A stretch of 64,000 nucleotides of DNA from Eulemur rufifrons (lineage: Eukaryota > Chordata > Mammalia > Primates > Lemuridae): contig NC_090999.1 of NCBI RefSeq assembly GCF_041146395.1, positions 70,313,001-70,377,000 of the forward strand, given 5' to 3'. A program made the translations under genes and the position numbers. How positions within the stretch are numbered: position 1 is the first letter of the stretch; every line of letters begins with the position of its first letter. Below the pieces are notes generated by a model. The model was not told the DNA's origin, ran no database searches, and saw only the letters and a list, made by a program, of their open reading frames with translations. Of the stretch, positions 11,520-23,840 are shown one piece after another.

Positions 11520-12893
11520 CAGTGGTTCTCAAAGTGTGTTTTATGGACTTCTGGTAATCTTTGACACATATCCAGAGAGTCCAGAGGTCAAAATAATTTT
11601 CTCATTAATACAATGATGTTATTTGCTTTTTCCACCATATTGGTATTTGTACTAATGGTGCAAAAGCAGTGGTAGGTAAAACTGATGACTGTTTAGAAAC
11701 AATCAAGTCATTGGCACAAATGTACACTGGTAGTCACTTTATTCTTTGCGGCCATCCACTCTCAAAAAAAAATAGTAACAGTTTCACTTAAGAATGTCCT
11801 TGGTGAAACAATAAAAATTAATTTAACTTCATAATCACATCTTTTTAAAATATTTTGAGTAAGAAAATTGGAAATACACATAAAACATTTCTTTTGCATG
11901 TTGAAGTACATCGGTAAGCTGGAAGAAAACCATTGTGTGATTGAGTTTTGAGTTGCTTTTTTTTTTCATAGAGCAAAATATTTACCTGATAGAAGGATAA
12001 ACAAACTACAGTTATTCAGACTTGGGTATTTGTCAGACATTTTCTCAAAAATGAATGTTGTGAGGCTGTAAATTCAACTAAAACAACTTATAATATTTGT
12101 TGCTAATAATAATATTTGTGCTTTCAACCAAAATTAGGATTTTAGAAAACTAGTATTCCGCACCCTTAACCTGACTGCTTCCAAATGTTTAAAGGTTATT
12201 CTGGTGAGATCATGGATAATAACAGATAAGATTTTCTAAAATATTGCATAAATTAAATTTGTCAATATTTGGAAGATGTGGATAATGCAGTGATTCAATA
12301 TTTTCCAAATGACTAATTAATTATAAAATCATTCATGGGGAAATAATGCATTTAAAGTGCAAGATGATCAAAGTAACAGTAAATGAAAAATTAATTGCTG
12401 TAGTTTTAGATTCCACATTAAAACTAAAATTTAATGAACTATCACTTGTTAAGTTTTGGTGTAGTATTAAGGAGGAATATTCAAGGTTATCTGAAAAGAT
12501 TATTAAAGCACTTCTTCCTTTTCCAGCTTTTGTCTGTGTGAGGCCAGGGTTTTTTTTTTATATACATCAACCAAAACAAGATTGATTGTATTGAATGCAG
12601 AAGCAGACATGAGAGTCCAGGGAGACATTAAAAAGATTCACAAACTGTAGAATGATTCCACTTTTTCACTGATTTTTTTTTAATTTGGAAAATATAGTTA
12701 TGTTTTCAGAAATACGAAACATTTCTGTAGTGGCTTTGTTAATGATATTTTAAATTAATTAGTAATAGTAATTGCTAAAAATCTGTATTAATTTTTAAGA
12801 GAGAAAATATTTTAAAAAACAAAATCGCTTTGCACCCTCCATAATGTTAACAGTGTAAAGGGTTTCCAAGACCAAATGGCTTGAGAATAGCAG
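11520..12893 (+). mobile_element. Charlie-like hAT DNA transposon (partly deleted)
   Basis: It begins 'CAGTGGTTCTCAAAGTGTG' and ends 'GGCTTGAGAATAGCAG', an imperfect inverted repeat typical of hAT-Charlie. Octamers on either side, CTCTAAGA (11512-11519) and CTCTAAGT (12894-12901), agree at 7 of 8 bases, matching the 8-bp hAT target duplication. At 1,374 bp it is about half an autonomous Charlie and retains only part of the transposase. I cannot name the exact Charlie subfamily without a library search. Confidence 0.88.
12346..12600 (+). pseudogene. hAT transposase C-terminal dimerisation remnant
   Basis: The 79-codon frame at 12346-12585 contains 'LVKFWCSIKEEYSRLSEK' followed by 'LLPFP' and a 'GFF' near the end. 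This is the pattern of the hAT family C-terminal dimerisation region found in Charlie transposases and domesticated ZBED proteins (W-x-x-[IV]-x-x-E-[YF], then L-L-P-[FY]-P-[ST], then G-F-S). The catalytic domain upstream is not recognisable. It sits inside a transposon with matching ends, so it is a relic rather than a host ZBED-type gene. Confidence 0.72.
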
Positions 12894-12919
12894 CTCTAAG
12901 TCTATCACTCATCAAAAAC

Positions 12920-13420
12920 TAATTGGATGATTACAGCAATCTCCTCAAGTAGACCCCCTGTCTCCATTCTCACTTCAATCTATCCATGCTGTTATTAGAC
13001 CAACATTTCTAATCCACACATCTGACACAATAATTACCAGTAAACAACCTTTTAATAATGGTTCTCCACCCATGTAAGCAAAAGATCATCTGGATCTGAT
13101 GCCCAACTACCTGTAATATTCACTGCAATTCTCTTTAAACCATCAGTAAACAGAATACCCAACAAATACTTTTATATCTCTTAGTCTTGCCCTTGTGGCT
13201 ATTTATGTGAAATGTTCTTTCTTTTTTCATCCCCCATTTCACACATCGCACCACAGTCATTCATCTTCTTTACTTCAGGACTTTTGCAAGCATCTTCTTT
13301 AGAAAGGCTTTTTTGCTGTTTTTGCTGCCCACAGAGAAAACAAAACTACTACTCTTTCTTTGGGGCCATTTTTCTTTACTACATTTTTTTCTATTATGGT
13401 GTTTCTAACCTTGTACCTAC
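12920..13420 (+). repeat. Probable ancient LINE (L2-like) fragment
   Basis: The order 'ATTACAGCAATCTCCTCAAG', 'CTGTCTCCATTCTCACTTC', 'ATGGTTCTCCACCCATG', 'CATTTCACACATCGCACCAC' and 'ACTTCAGGACTTTTGCAAG' resembles a common eutherian LINE relic with evenly spaced C-rich blocks. Divergence is high and ends are not visible, so both family and limits are tentative. Confidence 0.4.
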
Positions 13421-13429
13421 TACATCTAA

Positions 13430-15420
13430 ATACACAGATAGTTGGGTTCCTCATAGTTCGATGGAAACAGAATTTTGACATCAACATTGTCACGAGCGTA
13501 TTGTAGTTTTCAGTTGCTATAATTCTTGTATGGTTGGATATATATAGTTATTTAGATGTGTTCTTTAAGCTGCAAACCCACCTTTTTTTGTTCCACTGTA
13601 TAAACCACAGTTCTGCCTTGCCATCTGCCTCCTTATTAGACTCTGTGTGATAGTCAGTATATTTTTTAATTTAAACACTTCTCAGATTTCTATATGCCTT
13701 TGGTTAAATTCCCATGTGCTGAAATATGTTTCTGTTTATTTGATACAACATTATGCTTGCTTTTGGTGAGATTATTTCCCAATTATAAATCACTTGTCAT
13801 AGCCTAAAGTCCTACCCTCTGATACTTGTTTTTAATTGATTTATTACTGAGTTGTCACCTTTTTAACATAGAAGACATCCTCAAGTGTTTTTAAGTCATT
13901 GCGATATTCATTGTATCACTATGTAAATCATGGAATGGTAATTTTATGCATTTAGGGAAGATCCTGACAACACATATTTCAGAACACACTCTGAGAGTTT
14001 TGCATTGTGAAGAAGGCAGCTGTCATATTTTCTCTAAGTAGCATTATAAAGGGTGTCCCATCCTTCTGAGTACAATTAAGGTGTTTTATGTTATTATTTG
14101 AATGTATCAGTACATTAGGTCAGAGACAAACTGAAAGGAGTTCAGAATAACAATAAAACTAATCAGGGAACTGAAGAGGGAATTTTGAAAGGAAATGTGG
14201 CTGAGTCATATTAATTAAGAAAAGAGTGGATTTTTGTTTAAAGAATAGAGAAGTTTTAGAAATTAGAATACCCTTTCTTCCTGTGCTATCATGTCAAAAA
14301 TACAATTTGAATGGCCAATAATATATTGTTGGTGTATCTGGTGTCACTCCACTGTTGGAATACTAAAATCTATATTCTTTACCTGCAGATAAAGGTAAAG
14401 AACATTAGGATATGATGCTTTAAAGACAATAAAAATCACAGTGCTGTTAGAAAGTCTAATTGAAAGTGAGGGAGGATTTTAGATTCAGATTTCCCAGAAG
14501 GATGACAAATGGCTGCCCAGGCAAATATTATATAAGATCATAACAGGACCTGAAAATTTGATTTAGGGAAAGAGATGTTCTTATAAATCTTTCTAAATCA
14601 AAGTGAAAGTAATCCACATCTTCTATCTCACATAGAGCAGCCCTTTCTAAGGAGGTTATTGGGTATTCTCCTAAACCCATTAACTGAGTCGTTACTATAC
14701 CTTAATCCTATTTTCCATGTTTCTTATAAGCCATAATGGTTTATAGACATGATATTAGTACTCTCCTTATTACTGTCTTCTAAACCAAGTGAGACCAGGT
14801 GAAGGTTCAATGACTATTTCCACTACAGAAACAACAGTTAATTGAAGGCTTGCGTTTGGAACTGATCCTTAAATGTTTATTTTTCTTCTTTTCTCTCTGA
14901 ATTCAACTAATGGAGCTACCCTGAAAGGAATGGAGCAGTTGGAGAACAGACCCCACTTATCCACAAGTGTGAAAGCAGTTTTGCCCCAGTGTCTACAGAA
15001 GGGAGAGGATCATCAGAAGGAGATATATGAGTCCATTATAGGTAACATGAGTGAGAGAGAGAGAAAGAAAGAGGGGAGAAAAGTAGAAGAGAAGAGATAG
15101 GGATATGTAGGAACTATGAGAGTAAACACATTATAGCAGCAGAAATGTAGTAATAGTAGATATAAGTCAGCAAATTCTTCAATATATTTACTTTCTTTTT
15201 TTCTTTTTTTTTGAGGGGAAAAGTCAGTGAATGAAGTGGAGTGAGAAAACAAATGTATTCTCTTCAATACTATTCCCTCTTGAGGATGGAGATTTAGAAC
15301 AAAAATCATGTCAGGGAAATACAGGAAATACAAGGATGAAGAAACAAGGTATCCTCCTGTCAAAGATAAATTATTCTAACACTTGTTAAAAACAATGAGG
15401 AAGACTTTCTTCAAGACGAT
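13430..15420. other. Unassigned sequence
   Basis: No repeat, RNA or coding feature could be supported. Small frames at 14873-15100 and 15013-15363 are on opposite strands, overlap one another and carry no domain. Confidence 0.45.
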
Positions 15421-15424
15421 TGCA

Positions 15425-16180
15425 ATAGAGGGAGGGAATAAGCTCAACTCTGAACAGAACAAGCGGGGATTTATACCCCAGGAGTGGAGTGAGGAGGTCA
15501 GTAAATTACTAAGAGGAAGCATTAAGGATGGGGGGATGCCTGCTAAGCTGGCCTAACAGAATTCTTGCTAAAAGCTGGTCAAGAATTTGGATATCAATCA
15601 CGCCTGTAATCCTAGCACTCTGGGAGGCCGAAGTGGGCGGATCGTTTGAGCTCAGGAGTTCGAGACCAGCCTGAGCAAGAGCGAGACCCCATCTCTACTA
15701 AAAATAGAAAGAAATTATATGGACAGCTAAAAATATATATAGAAAAAATTAGCCGGGCATGGTGGTGCATGCCTGTAGTCCCAGCTACTCGGGAGGCTGA
15801 GACAGGAGGATCCCTTGAGCTCAGGAGTTTGATGTTGCTGTGAGCTAGGCTGACGCCACGGCACTCACTCTAGCCTGGACAACAGAGTGAGACTCTGTCT
15901 CAAAAAAAAAAAAAAAAAAAAAAAAGAATTTGGATATCAAGGGTATGGGATGGTGAACATGATCAGATATTAAGGATGGGGGATTCTCGCTAAACTGACA
16001 TTAAAATTCTTGCTGAAACTGTCCTTGGCAAAGGTGCAGACAAAAGGCTGAAGTTGAGGTTGAGTCAACAAAGAGGCTCAGAAAAGCCTAACTAAAGTTT
16101 GGTCAAGAATACAGTCCTTGTCACTGTATGAGGACATTCTGTACGAGAAACATTTATTTTTGTCTGCCCAGCATGCAGAC
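15425..16180 (+). repeat. LTR-like segment interrupted by an Alu (tentative)
   Basis: A related block occurs twice. One copy is 'ATTAAGGATGGGGGGATGCC' with 'AGAATTCTTGCTAAAAGCTG' (15523-15590). The other is 'ATTAAGGATGGGGGATTCTC' with 'AAAATTCTTGCTGAAACTG' (15970-16023). Such internal repeats and the GA-rich 'GGCTGAAGTTGAGGTTGAG' segment are typical of some retroviral LTRs. No TG/CA ends, polyadenylation signal or internal region were identified, so the class is uncertain. The Alu at 15598 was inserted inside it. Confidence 0.35.
15598..15923 (+). mobile_element. Young lemur-type Alu, 5' truncated by about 16 bp
   Basis: The element begins at 'TCACGCCTGTAATCC', lacking the first bases of the consensus. 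It has the lemur-type linker and right arm and ends in a pure A-run (15902-15925). A perfect 17-bp target duplication, AAGAATTTGGATATCAA, lies at 15581-15597 and 15924-15940, so the insertion is recent. It is nearly identical to the copy at 45942: I count about six differences over 300 bp. Confidence 0.97.
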
Positions 16181-16421
16181 ATGCTACAGCCTGAAAGGTT
16201 TGATGAAATTATCAAAGATATGAGAAAATATATTAAGAAAATTGACCATGACTCAGATAAGATTTATATTAATTTTGGGTTAGAATGTAGTTAATATCAA
16301 ATTAAAAATTTCATATAATTTACACATAAAAATGGTAATCTTATTTGAAATGTATTGTTTGAAACTTAGAATTTGCACTCTGCCACCAATACAACCTGCT
16401 AAGTCCCTATCTTTACCTGTT

Positions 16422-16588
16422 TTTTGTTTGTTTGTTTTTCTGAGACAGAGTCTCACTTTGTTGCCTGGGCTAGAGTGCCATGGCATTAGCCTACCTCACG
16501 TCAACCTCAAACTCCTGGGCTCAAGCGATCCTCCTGCCTCAGCCTCCAGAGTAGATGGGTCTACAGGCATGCACCACGATGCCTGGCC
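16422..16588 (-). mobile_element. Solitary lemur-type Alu right monomer
   Basis: On the minus strand it starts 'GGCCAGGCATCGTGGTGCAT' (ending at 16588) and ends 'GACTCTGTCTCAG' with an A/CA-rich tail (16422-16440). The internal sequence (GTAGGCTAATGCCATGGCAC) is that of the right arm of lemur Alus. There is no left arm or middle linker, and the start falls at the first base of the monomer. No target duplication is clear. Confidence 0.9.
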
Positions 16589-16589
16589 A

Positions 16590-18315
16590 TACCTCTTAAG
16601 AGTTACTTTTTTTAAAGTTAGTGATTATATGGTAACTAGGATCTCAAAACATGTAAAATTGACTCTTGTCAATGTTGCAATTGGAAATAAATATGTTAAT
16701 ATACATCATAAAGCATTAAGCCCTTTCTGGTGACAATGAAATTTCCAAGTTAAGAACTGATCTATCAAAGATGCCTGCACTGACACTGTGGCTATAGGAA
16801 ATAGGACTTAGGGTGGGTCAAAAGTTACTAGCTTCACTACTCAGATCATCATTCTAAATCATCCAGGTCGTATCAATAGGAATATTAACAGTCTGCTTAT
16901 ATTTCTTGCAAGTCAATCATTGTTTTTATTCAAAGCTGAAAAATGGTTTGTTTCTGAAATCCTTTGATGCTAGTTTCCATAACAGGGCCTCAGGCAAGGC
17001 CAAGGCTTTTTGAGTGGTTTCTTTTGGTTTATTGGGGCTTTCTGTGTTGTGAGATATATGTATGCTTTTAGTGTTATCAAGGCAGAAAAAGGAACTGCTG
17101 GAGTTGATAACATCACAGTCTGCCCAAAAGTCCCACTGAATATTCTGCACAATACCTTCTTCCCCAGATTTCATCAGCTATGATAGAATGAATCCAAATA
17201 TCTATTTAAATTAAAAGTTGAAGAATGGTAGATTATTACAGTATATTTTACATTCTTAAAAGAGGAGAAATGTTTTGTGAGCCATTTGTTTAATGGAAGT
17301 TATATGTTGCTAGCATTTAAAAATTTAAAAAGCTTTGCATATAACAGGGAAATGACTTTTCACATGATTTTGAGAAGATTAAGCCAAAGCTCCAGACATA
17401 AATAAGATACTTAAAAAAGGGAAAAGGGAAGAGAGAAAGGGAAGGAAGAGAAGGATGAGGAGGAGGAGGAAGAAGAAGAACAAGGGGAGGGAAAGAAGAA
17501 GGAGGAGAAATGAAGAGAGGAAAGAGGGGAGAGAAGAATCTAGGCTTCCTTAAGACAGAACCCTCACATTTGTACTACCTAGATATGTATGTTACTGGAT
17601 CCTGTGCCAGAATTAATTCATTTATTAATGATTATCCTTGGCTGTGTACATTTGGAAAAAAATGAATTCATCAGTGTTGTTAATCTTACCTCTTTCTCAT
17701 CCTCTTTCGTGTTCTCTCCCTTGAAACTCCTCCTTCCTTCCCTCCTATCTCCCATACTTATTACTAATTTCATCCAATACTCTGTCATATAAAAGAGTTG
17801 TCAATGAGTATTCATGTATCCATGAGTGTTTTCTTTCACAAAGGTGATCATCATATTCAAAAGAAGAACAAAAAGTCCCATACTGTTCATAGCATAGCCA
17901 AAAATTTCCTAGTAAATTTGTGAGTAGTAACTATTTTTGGTATTTCTGTTATCAATCTATTCATTACAGAAATCATAAATGAACACATTTGATACATACA
18001 ACGAAAGTTGTTAATACTGCTTCTGGTTTAAAAATTTTTTGAAGAAATATGAAGTTTTATTTTTTAATTTTTTCATGGCAAGTGGAAGCTAAAATAAGAG
18101 AACTGGTCAAGGAAAGGGGAAAAATACATATAGGTCCAAATGATTGTTTCTGATAACTAACCTGGAAATGTTAAAATCCAACTTGTTTATTCATATTATG
18201 TCTTCTAGTACTTTGGATTACTTTCTGTCTTTCTGATAATATCTAACAAATATTACCTAGAAATATTTTAACTGGCTCCTGGCATTGACATTTCACCCTC
18301 TGTGTTCTAGCAATA
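16590..18315. other. Unassigned sequence with a polypurine tract
   Basis: Apart from the purine-rich stretch at 17413-17538, no element or gene is recognised. The minus-strand frames at 16926-17174 have no domain. Confidence 0.45.
17413..17538 (+). repeat. Polypurine (GGA/GAA-rich) tract
   Basis: About 126 bases are almost wholly purine on the plus strand, built of irregular GGA, GAA and GGGA units, with only a few interruptions (T at 17456 and 17511, C at 17481). It is not tied to a retroelement tail. Mirror-symmetric purine tracts of this size can form triplex DNA; whether this one does is inference. Confidence 0.85.
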
Positions 18316-18330
18316 TCAAATGATACTCTT

Positions 18331-20632
<2,302 letters not shown>

Positions 20633-20635
20633 TCT

Positions 20636-22010
20636 TTAAAAAAATTTATTATGGTAAGGACACTTAAAATGAGGCCTAACTCATTTTACTTAGTAACGTT
20701 TTAAGCGTACAACACAGTATTTTTAACTATAGGTACAATGTTCTACAGCAGATCACTAGAACTTATTCATCTTGTTTAACTGAAACCTTTTGCCCATTGA
20801 TTAGTAACTCTACACTTTTCCCACCTACAGCTACTGGCAACCACCATCTCATTCTTTGATTCTATAAATTTGACTGTTTTAGATGCCTGATATAAATGGA
20901 ATCATGTAGTATTTGTCTTTCTGTGACTGGTTTATTCCATTTCGCTTAGCATACTGTCCTCAAGGTTCATCCATGTTGTTGCAGATTGCAGACGTTCCGT
21001 CTTTTTTTAAGGCTGAATAGTATTCTTGTTTAGGTGTATACATTTTTTCGTTATCCATTGATCTATTGATAGAGATTTATGTTTTTTCCACATCTTAGCT
21101 ATTGTGACTAGTGCTTCAGTGAATTTGAGAGTGCTAATATCTGTTTGATAATCTAATTTAAATTCCCTTGGATAAATATCCAGAGGTGGGATTGCTAGAT
21201 CATATATTCATTCTATTTTTAATTTCTTGAGGAACCACCATACTGTTTTTCATATTTGCTGCACCCTTTTGCATTCCCATCAACAGTGTGCAAGGGTAAT
21301 ATTTTCTCCACATTTTTGCCAACATTTGTCACTTTATTTTTTTTTAAATAATATCCATTCTAATATGTGTGAGATAATATCTCATTGTGGTTTTGATTTG
21401 CATTTCTGTGATGATTGGTGACATTGAGCATTTTTTTTAATATATCTGTTGTTAATTTGTATGTCTTATTTGGAGAACTATCTATTCAAGCACTTAGCCT
21501 ATTTTTAATTGGTTTATTAGGGTGTGATTTTTTTTATTTTTTGCTATTGAGTTGTAGGATTTTTTTATATATTTTGGGTATTAACCCTTTATCAGATATA
21601 TAGTTTGCAAGTTTTTTTTTACCATTCCATATAATGCTTTTCATTCTGTTAATTGTTTCCTTTGCTGTATAGATTTTGTGTTTGACGTAGTCCCACTTAT
21701 TTATTTTTGTTTTTTGGCCATGCTTTTGATGACATGGTCACAAAAACACTGCCAAAACCAATGTTATGAAGATTTTACCCTATGTGTTCTTCTAGGAGTT
21801 TTACAGTTTCTGGTCTTACGTTTAACTCTTTAATCCATTTTGAGTTGATTTTTATGTATAGTATAAGAAAAGGGTCCAATTTCATTAGTTTACACATGGA
21901 TATTTAGTTTCCCAACACCATTTGTTGCAGAAACTATCCATTCTGTTGACACCATTGTTAACAATCAGTTGACTGTATATGCATGGATTTACTTTTGAGC
22001 TCTCTATTCA
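20636..22010 (-). mobile_element. L1 3' half (ORF2 end and 3' UTR) of a twin-primed insertion
   Basis: Read on the minus strand from 22010, it starts in ORF2 ('TGAATAGAGAGCTCAAAAGT') and runs through 'CCAACACCATTTGTTGC' (complement, 21916) and the ORF2 C-terminal segments. The 3' UTR ends near 20636 ('CCATAATAAATTT'). It belongs to an older L1MA/MB-like type. It abuts an opposite-strand ORF2 segment at 22011. The poly-A tail is lost or eroded and no target duplication is visible. Confidence 0.9.
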
Positions 22011-22670
22011 ACACAGTACTGGAAGTCCTAGTCAGACAATTAGACAAGAAAAATAAATTTAAAGGCATCCAAATCTGAAAGGAAGAAATAAAATTGTCTT
22101 TGTTTGTAGACAACATGACCTTATGTATAGAAAATTTTAAAGATTCTGTTTAAAAAAAAACTGCTAGAACTGAGAAACAAATTCAGTAAATTTGCAGTAT
22201 ACAAAATTAACACACAAAAATCACTTGCATTTCTATATACATGAACTATCTGAAAAAGAAATTACAATAACACTAAAACATAAAAAAATTAGGAATCAAA
22301 TTAACTGAAGAGGTAAAAGACTAGCATACTATAATAAAAACTATAAAATATTGATGAAGGAAATTAAAGACACAAACAAATGGAAAGACATCACGTGTTC
22401 ATGATTGGAAAAATTAATGTTGTTAACATGTCCATACTACCCAAAACAATCTACAGATTCAATGCAATCCATATCAAAGTACCAATGGCATTTTTTATAG
22501 AAACAGAAAAAAAAAATCTAATTCACATGAAACCACAGAATACCACAAATGACAAATGAATCTTGATAAAGACAACAAAGCTGTAGACATCACACTTCCT
22601 GATTTTAAACTAGATTACAAAACCCCAGGAGATAAAAAAAAAAAAAACCCATATGGTATGGGCATAATGT
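22011..22670 (+). mobile_element. Inverted L1 ORF2 segment (5' part of the same insertion)
   Basis: Plus-strand ORF2 from the reverse-transcriptase region ('ACACAGTACTGGAAGTCCTA'; the catalytic Asp-Asp block near 22110 reads 'GTAGACAACATG', degraded) to 'CATATGGTATGGGCATAATG' at 22651-22670. In a normal element the latter precedes the start of the 22010 segment by only a few tens of bases. The two pieces are therefore neighbouring parts of one element in opposite orientation, the signature of twin priming. Confidence 0.88.
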
Positions 22671-23508
22671 CAGGAATTTCTTTTCTTACTATGTGGCTAA
22701 AATCAGAAAATTTAGGAAACTATTTTTATCTATGTTAATCTTATTTAATTTTCTTAAAACCATGCATTAAAAGATCTTCTCAACATTGGTTTATTTTCTT
22801 ACCATTTTTAGTTTTAAATTTAAAAATAAAATAAATCACAATTGTATTGTGATTAACATGTATTTCAATAGTTTTGAAATCAAAGATACATTTTTTCAGT
22901 GTATTAGAAACCACAAATGTTCAAGGGTTCACTATATTTCTCTTTTTATTCTGGTAATTTTTCTTCCATATCCTTTAGATTTATTAATTTTGGTGTTTAA
23001 TTTTCATTCTAGAAGATTTTGATACTTGCACATGAACTTGCATTTCTAAACGAGTTAGGTTGAAATTATATGAAAAATATAACGTAAGTTTAGTTTAATT
23101 AGCAAAAAGTTAAGCAAGCTCAGGTGACATTTATTATACCAAATCTTACATATAATAAGTGCTCTAATTAGTTAAATTGATTACTTTATTTATTCAGAAA
23201 GGAATACTCCCAGAAATTTAATTATAGGGTAAATTTGAGTATTTTCAGATTTATGCTATGTCAGAAAAGGTGAACCTATCTTAATTCAAATATCATCCAT
23301 TTACCATGTGCATATATTGACTCTTGCATAGAAGATTCTATGCATATATGAGCTGCAAATGTTTTGGTTCAGAAAAGAGTCTATTTATAGCTGACACCTA
23401 AATTCATGATTAAAATTATGTATGAAAGGGTTGACTTTATTATCAGCTGTAGGAAAAAGGCATAAATGAAAAAACCCAATTCATACTACAATTATTTCTT
23501 CCTCTACT
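22671..23508. other. Unassigned AT-rich sequence
   Basis: No repeat, RNA or coding feature could be supported here; the short frame at 22786-23022 has no domain. Confidence 0.45.
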
Positions 23509-23515
23509 GACAACT

Positions 23516-23520
<5 letters not shown>

Positions 23521-23550
<30 letters not shown>

Positions 23551-23828
23551 CAAAAAGGCAAAGGAGTTTATTGGCTAGCCCAAGCTAGGATCCAAATTCC
23601 AGAGCACCAACTCAGTGGCCTCTCCACGAACTAGGACCCCGCCCTGGGGTAAAGATTAAGCTTTTATACTTTTCTGTATGCTAGTTTTCACACGACACGT
23701 TAGTCTGCACACGACACACTAGTCTGCACTTCATTCCCCCTTTAGTTTATTTGTCCTTTTTTTAGAAGTGGCTGATCGCGTTGGCTCCTGATTTGTTGAC
23801 TCTAATCTTTGGGCTTTTCGTGCTGGCC
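23521..23828 (-). mobile_element. Retroposed 3' end of an endogenous retrovirus transcript
   Basis: On the minus strand the order is as follows: about 75 bp of 3' untranslated sequence, a polypurine tract ('CTAAAGGGGGAA', complement of about 23735-23748), then an LTR U3 start (TGAAGTGCAGAC) with short repeats ('GTGTCGTGTG'). A TATA-like 'TATAAAAGCTTAATC' (about 23656-23670) and an AATAAA signal (about 23562-23572) come next, ending roughly 15 bp later in a pure A-tail (plus-strand T-run 23521-23546). Perfect 12-bp direct repeats GACAACTTCTTT flank it (23509-23520 and 23829-23840). A proviral LTR would continue into U5 and show 4-6 bp duplications. Ending at R with poly(A) indicates L1-mediated copying of a retroviral mRNA. 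It resembles gammaretrovirus-like (ERV1) LTRs but I cannot name the family. No protein is encoded. Confidence 0.82.
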
Positions 23829-23840
23829 GACAACTTCTTT

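Noticed and set aside
15646..15843. 65-codon frame repeated almost identically at 46006-46203
   Set aside because: Both lie inside lemur-type Alus; the match is Alu identity, not a gene family.
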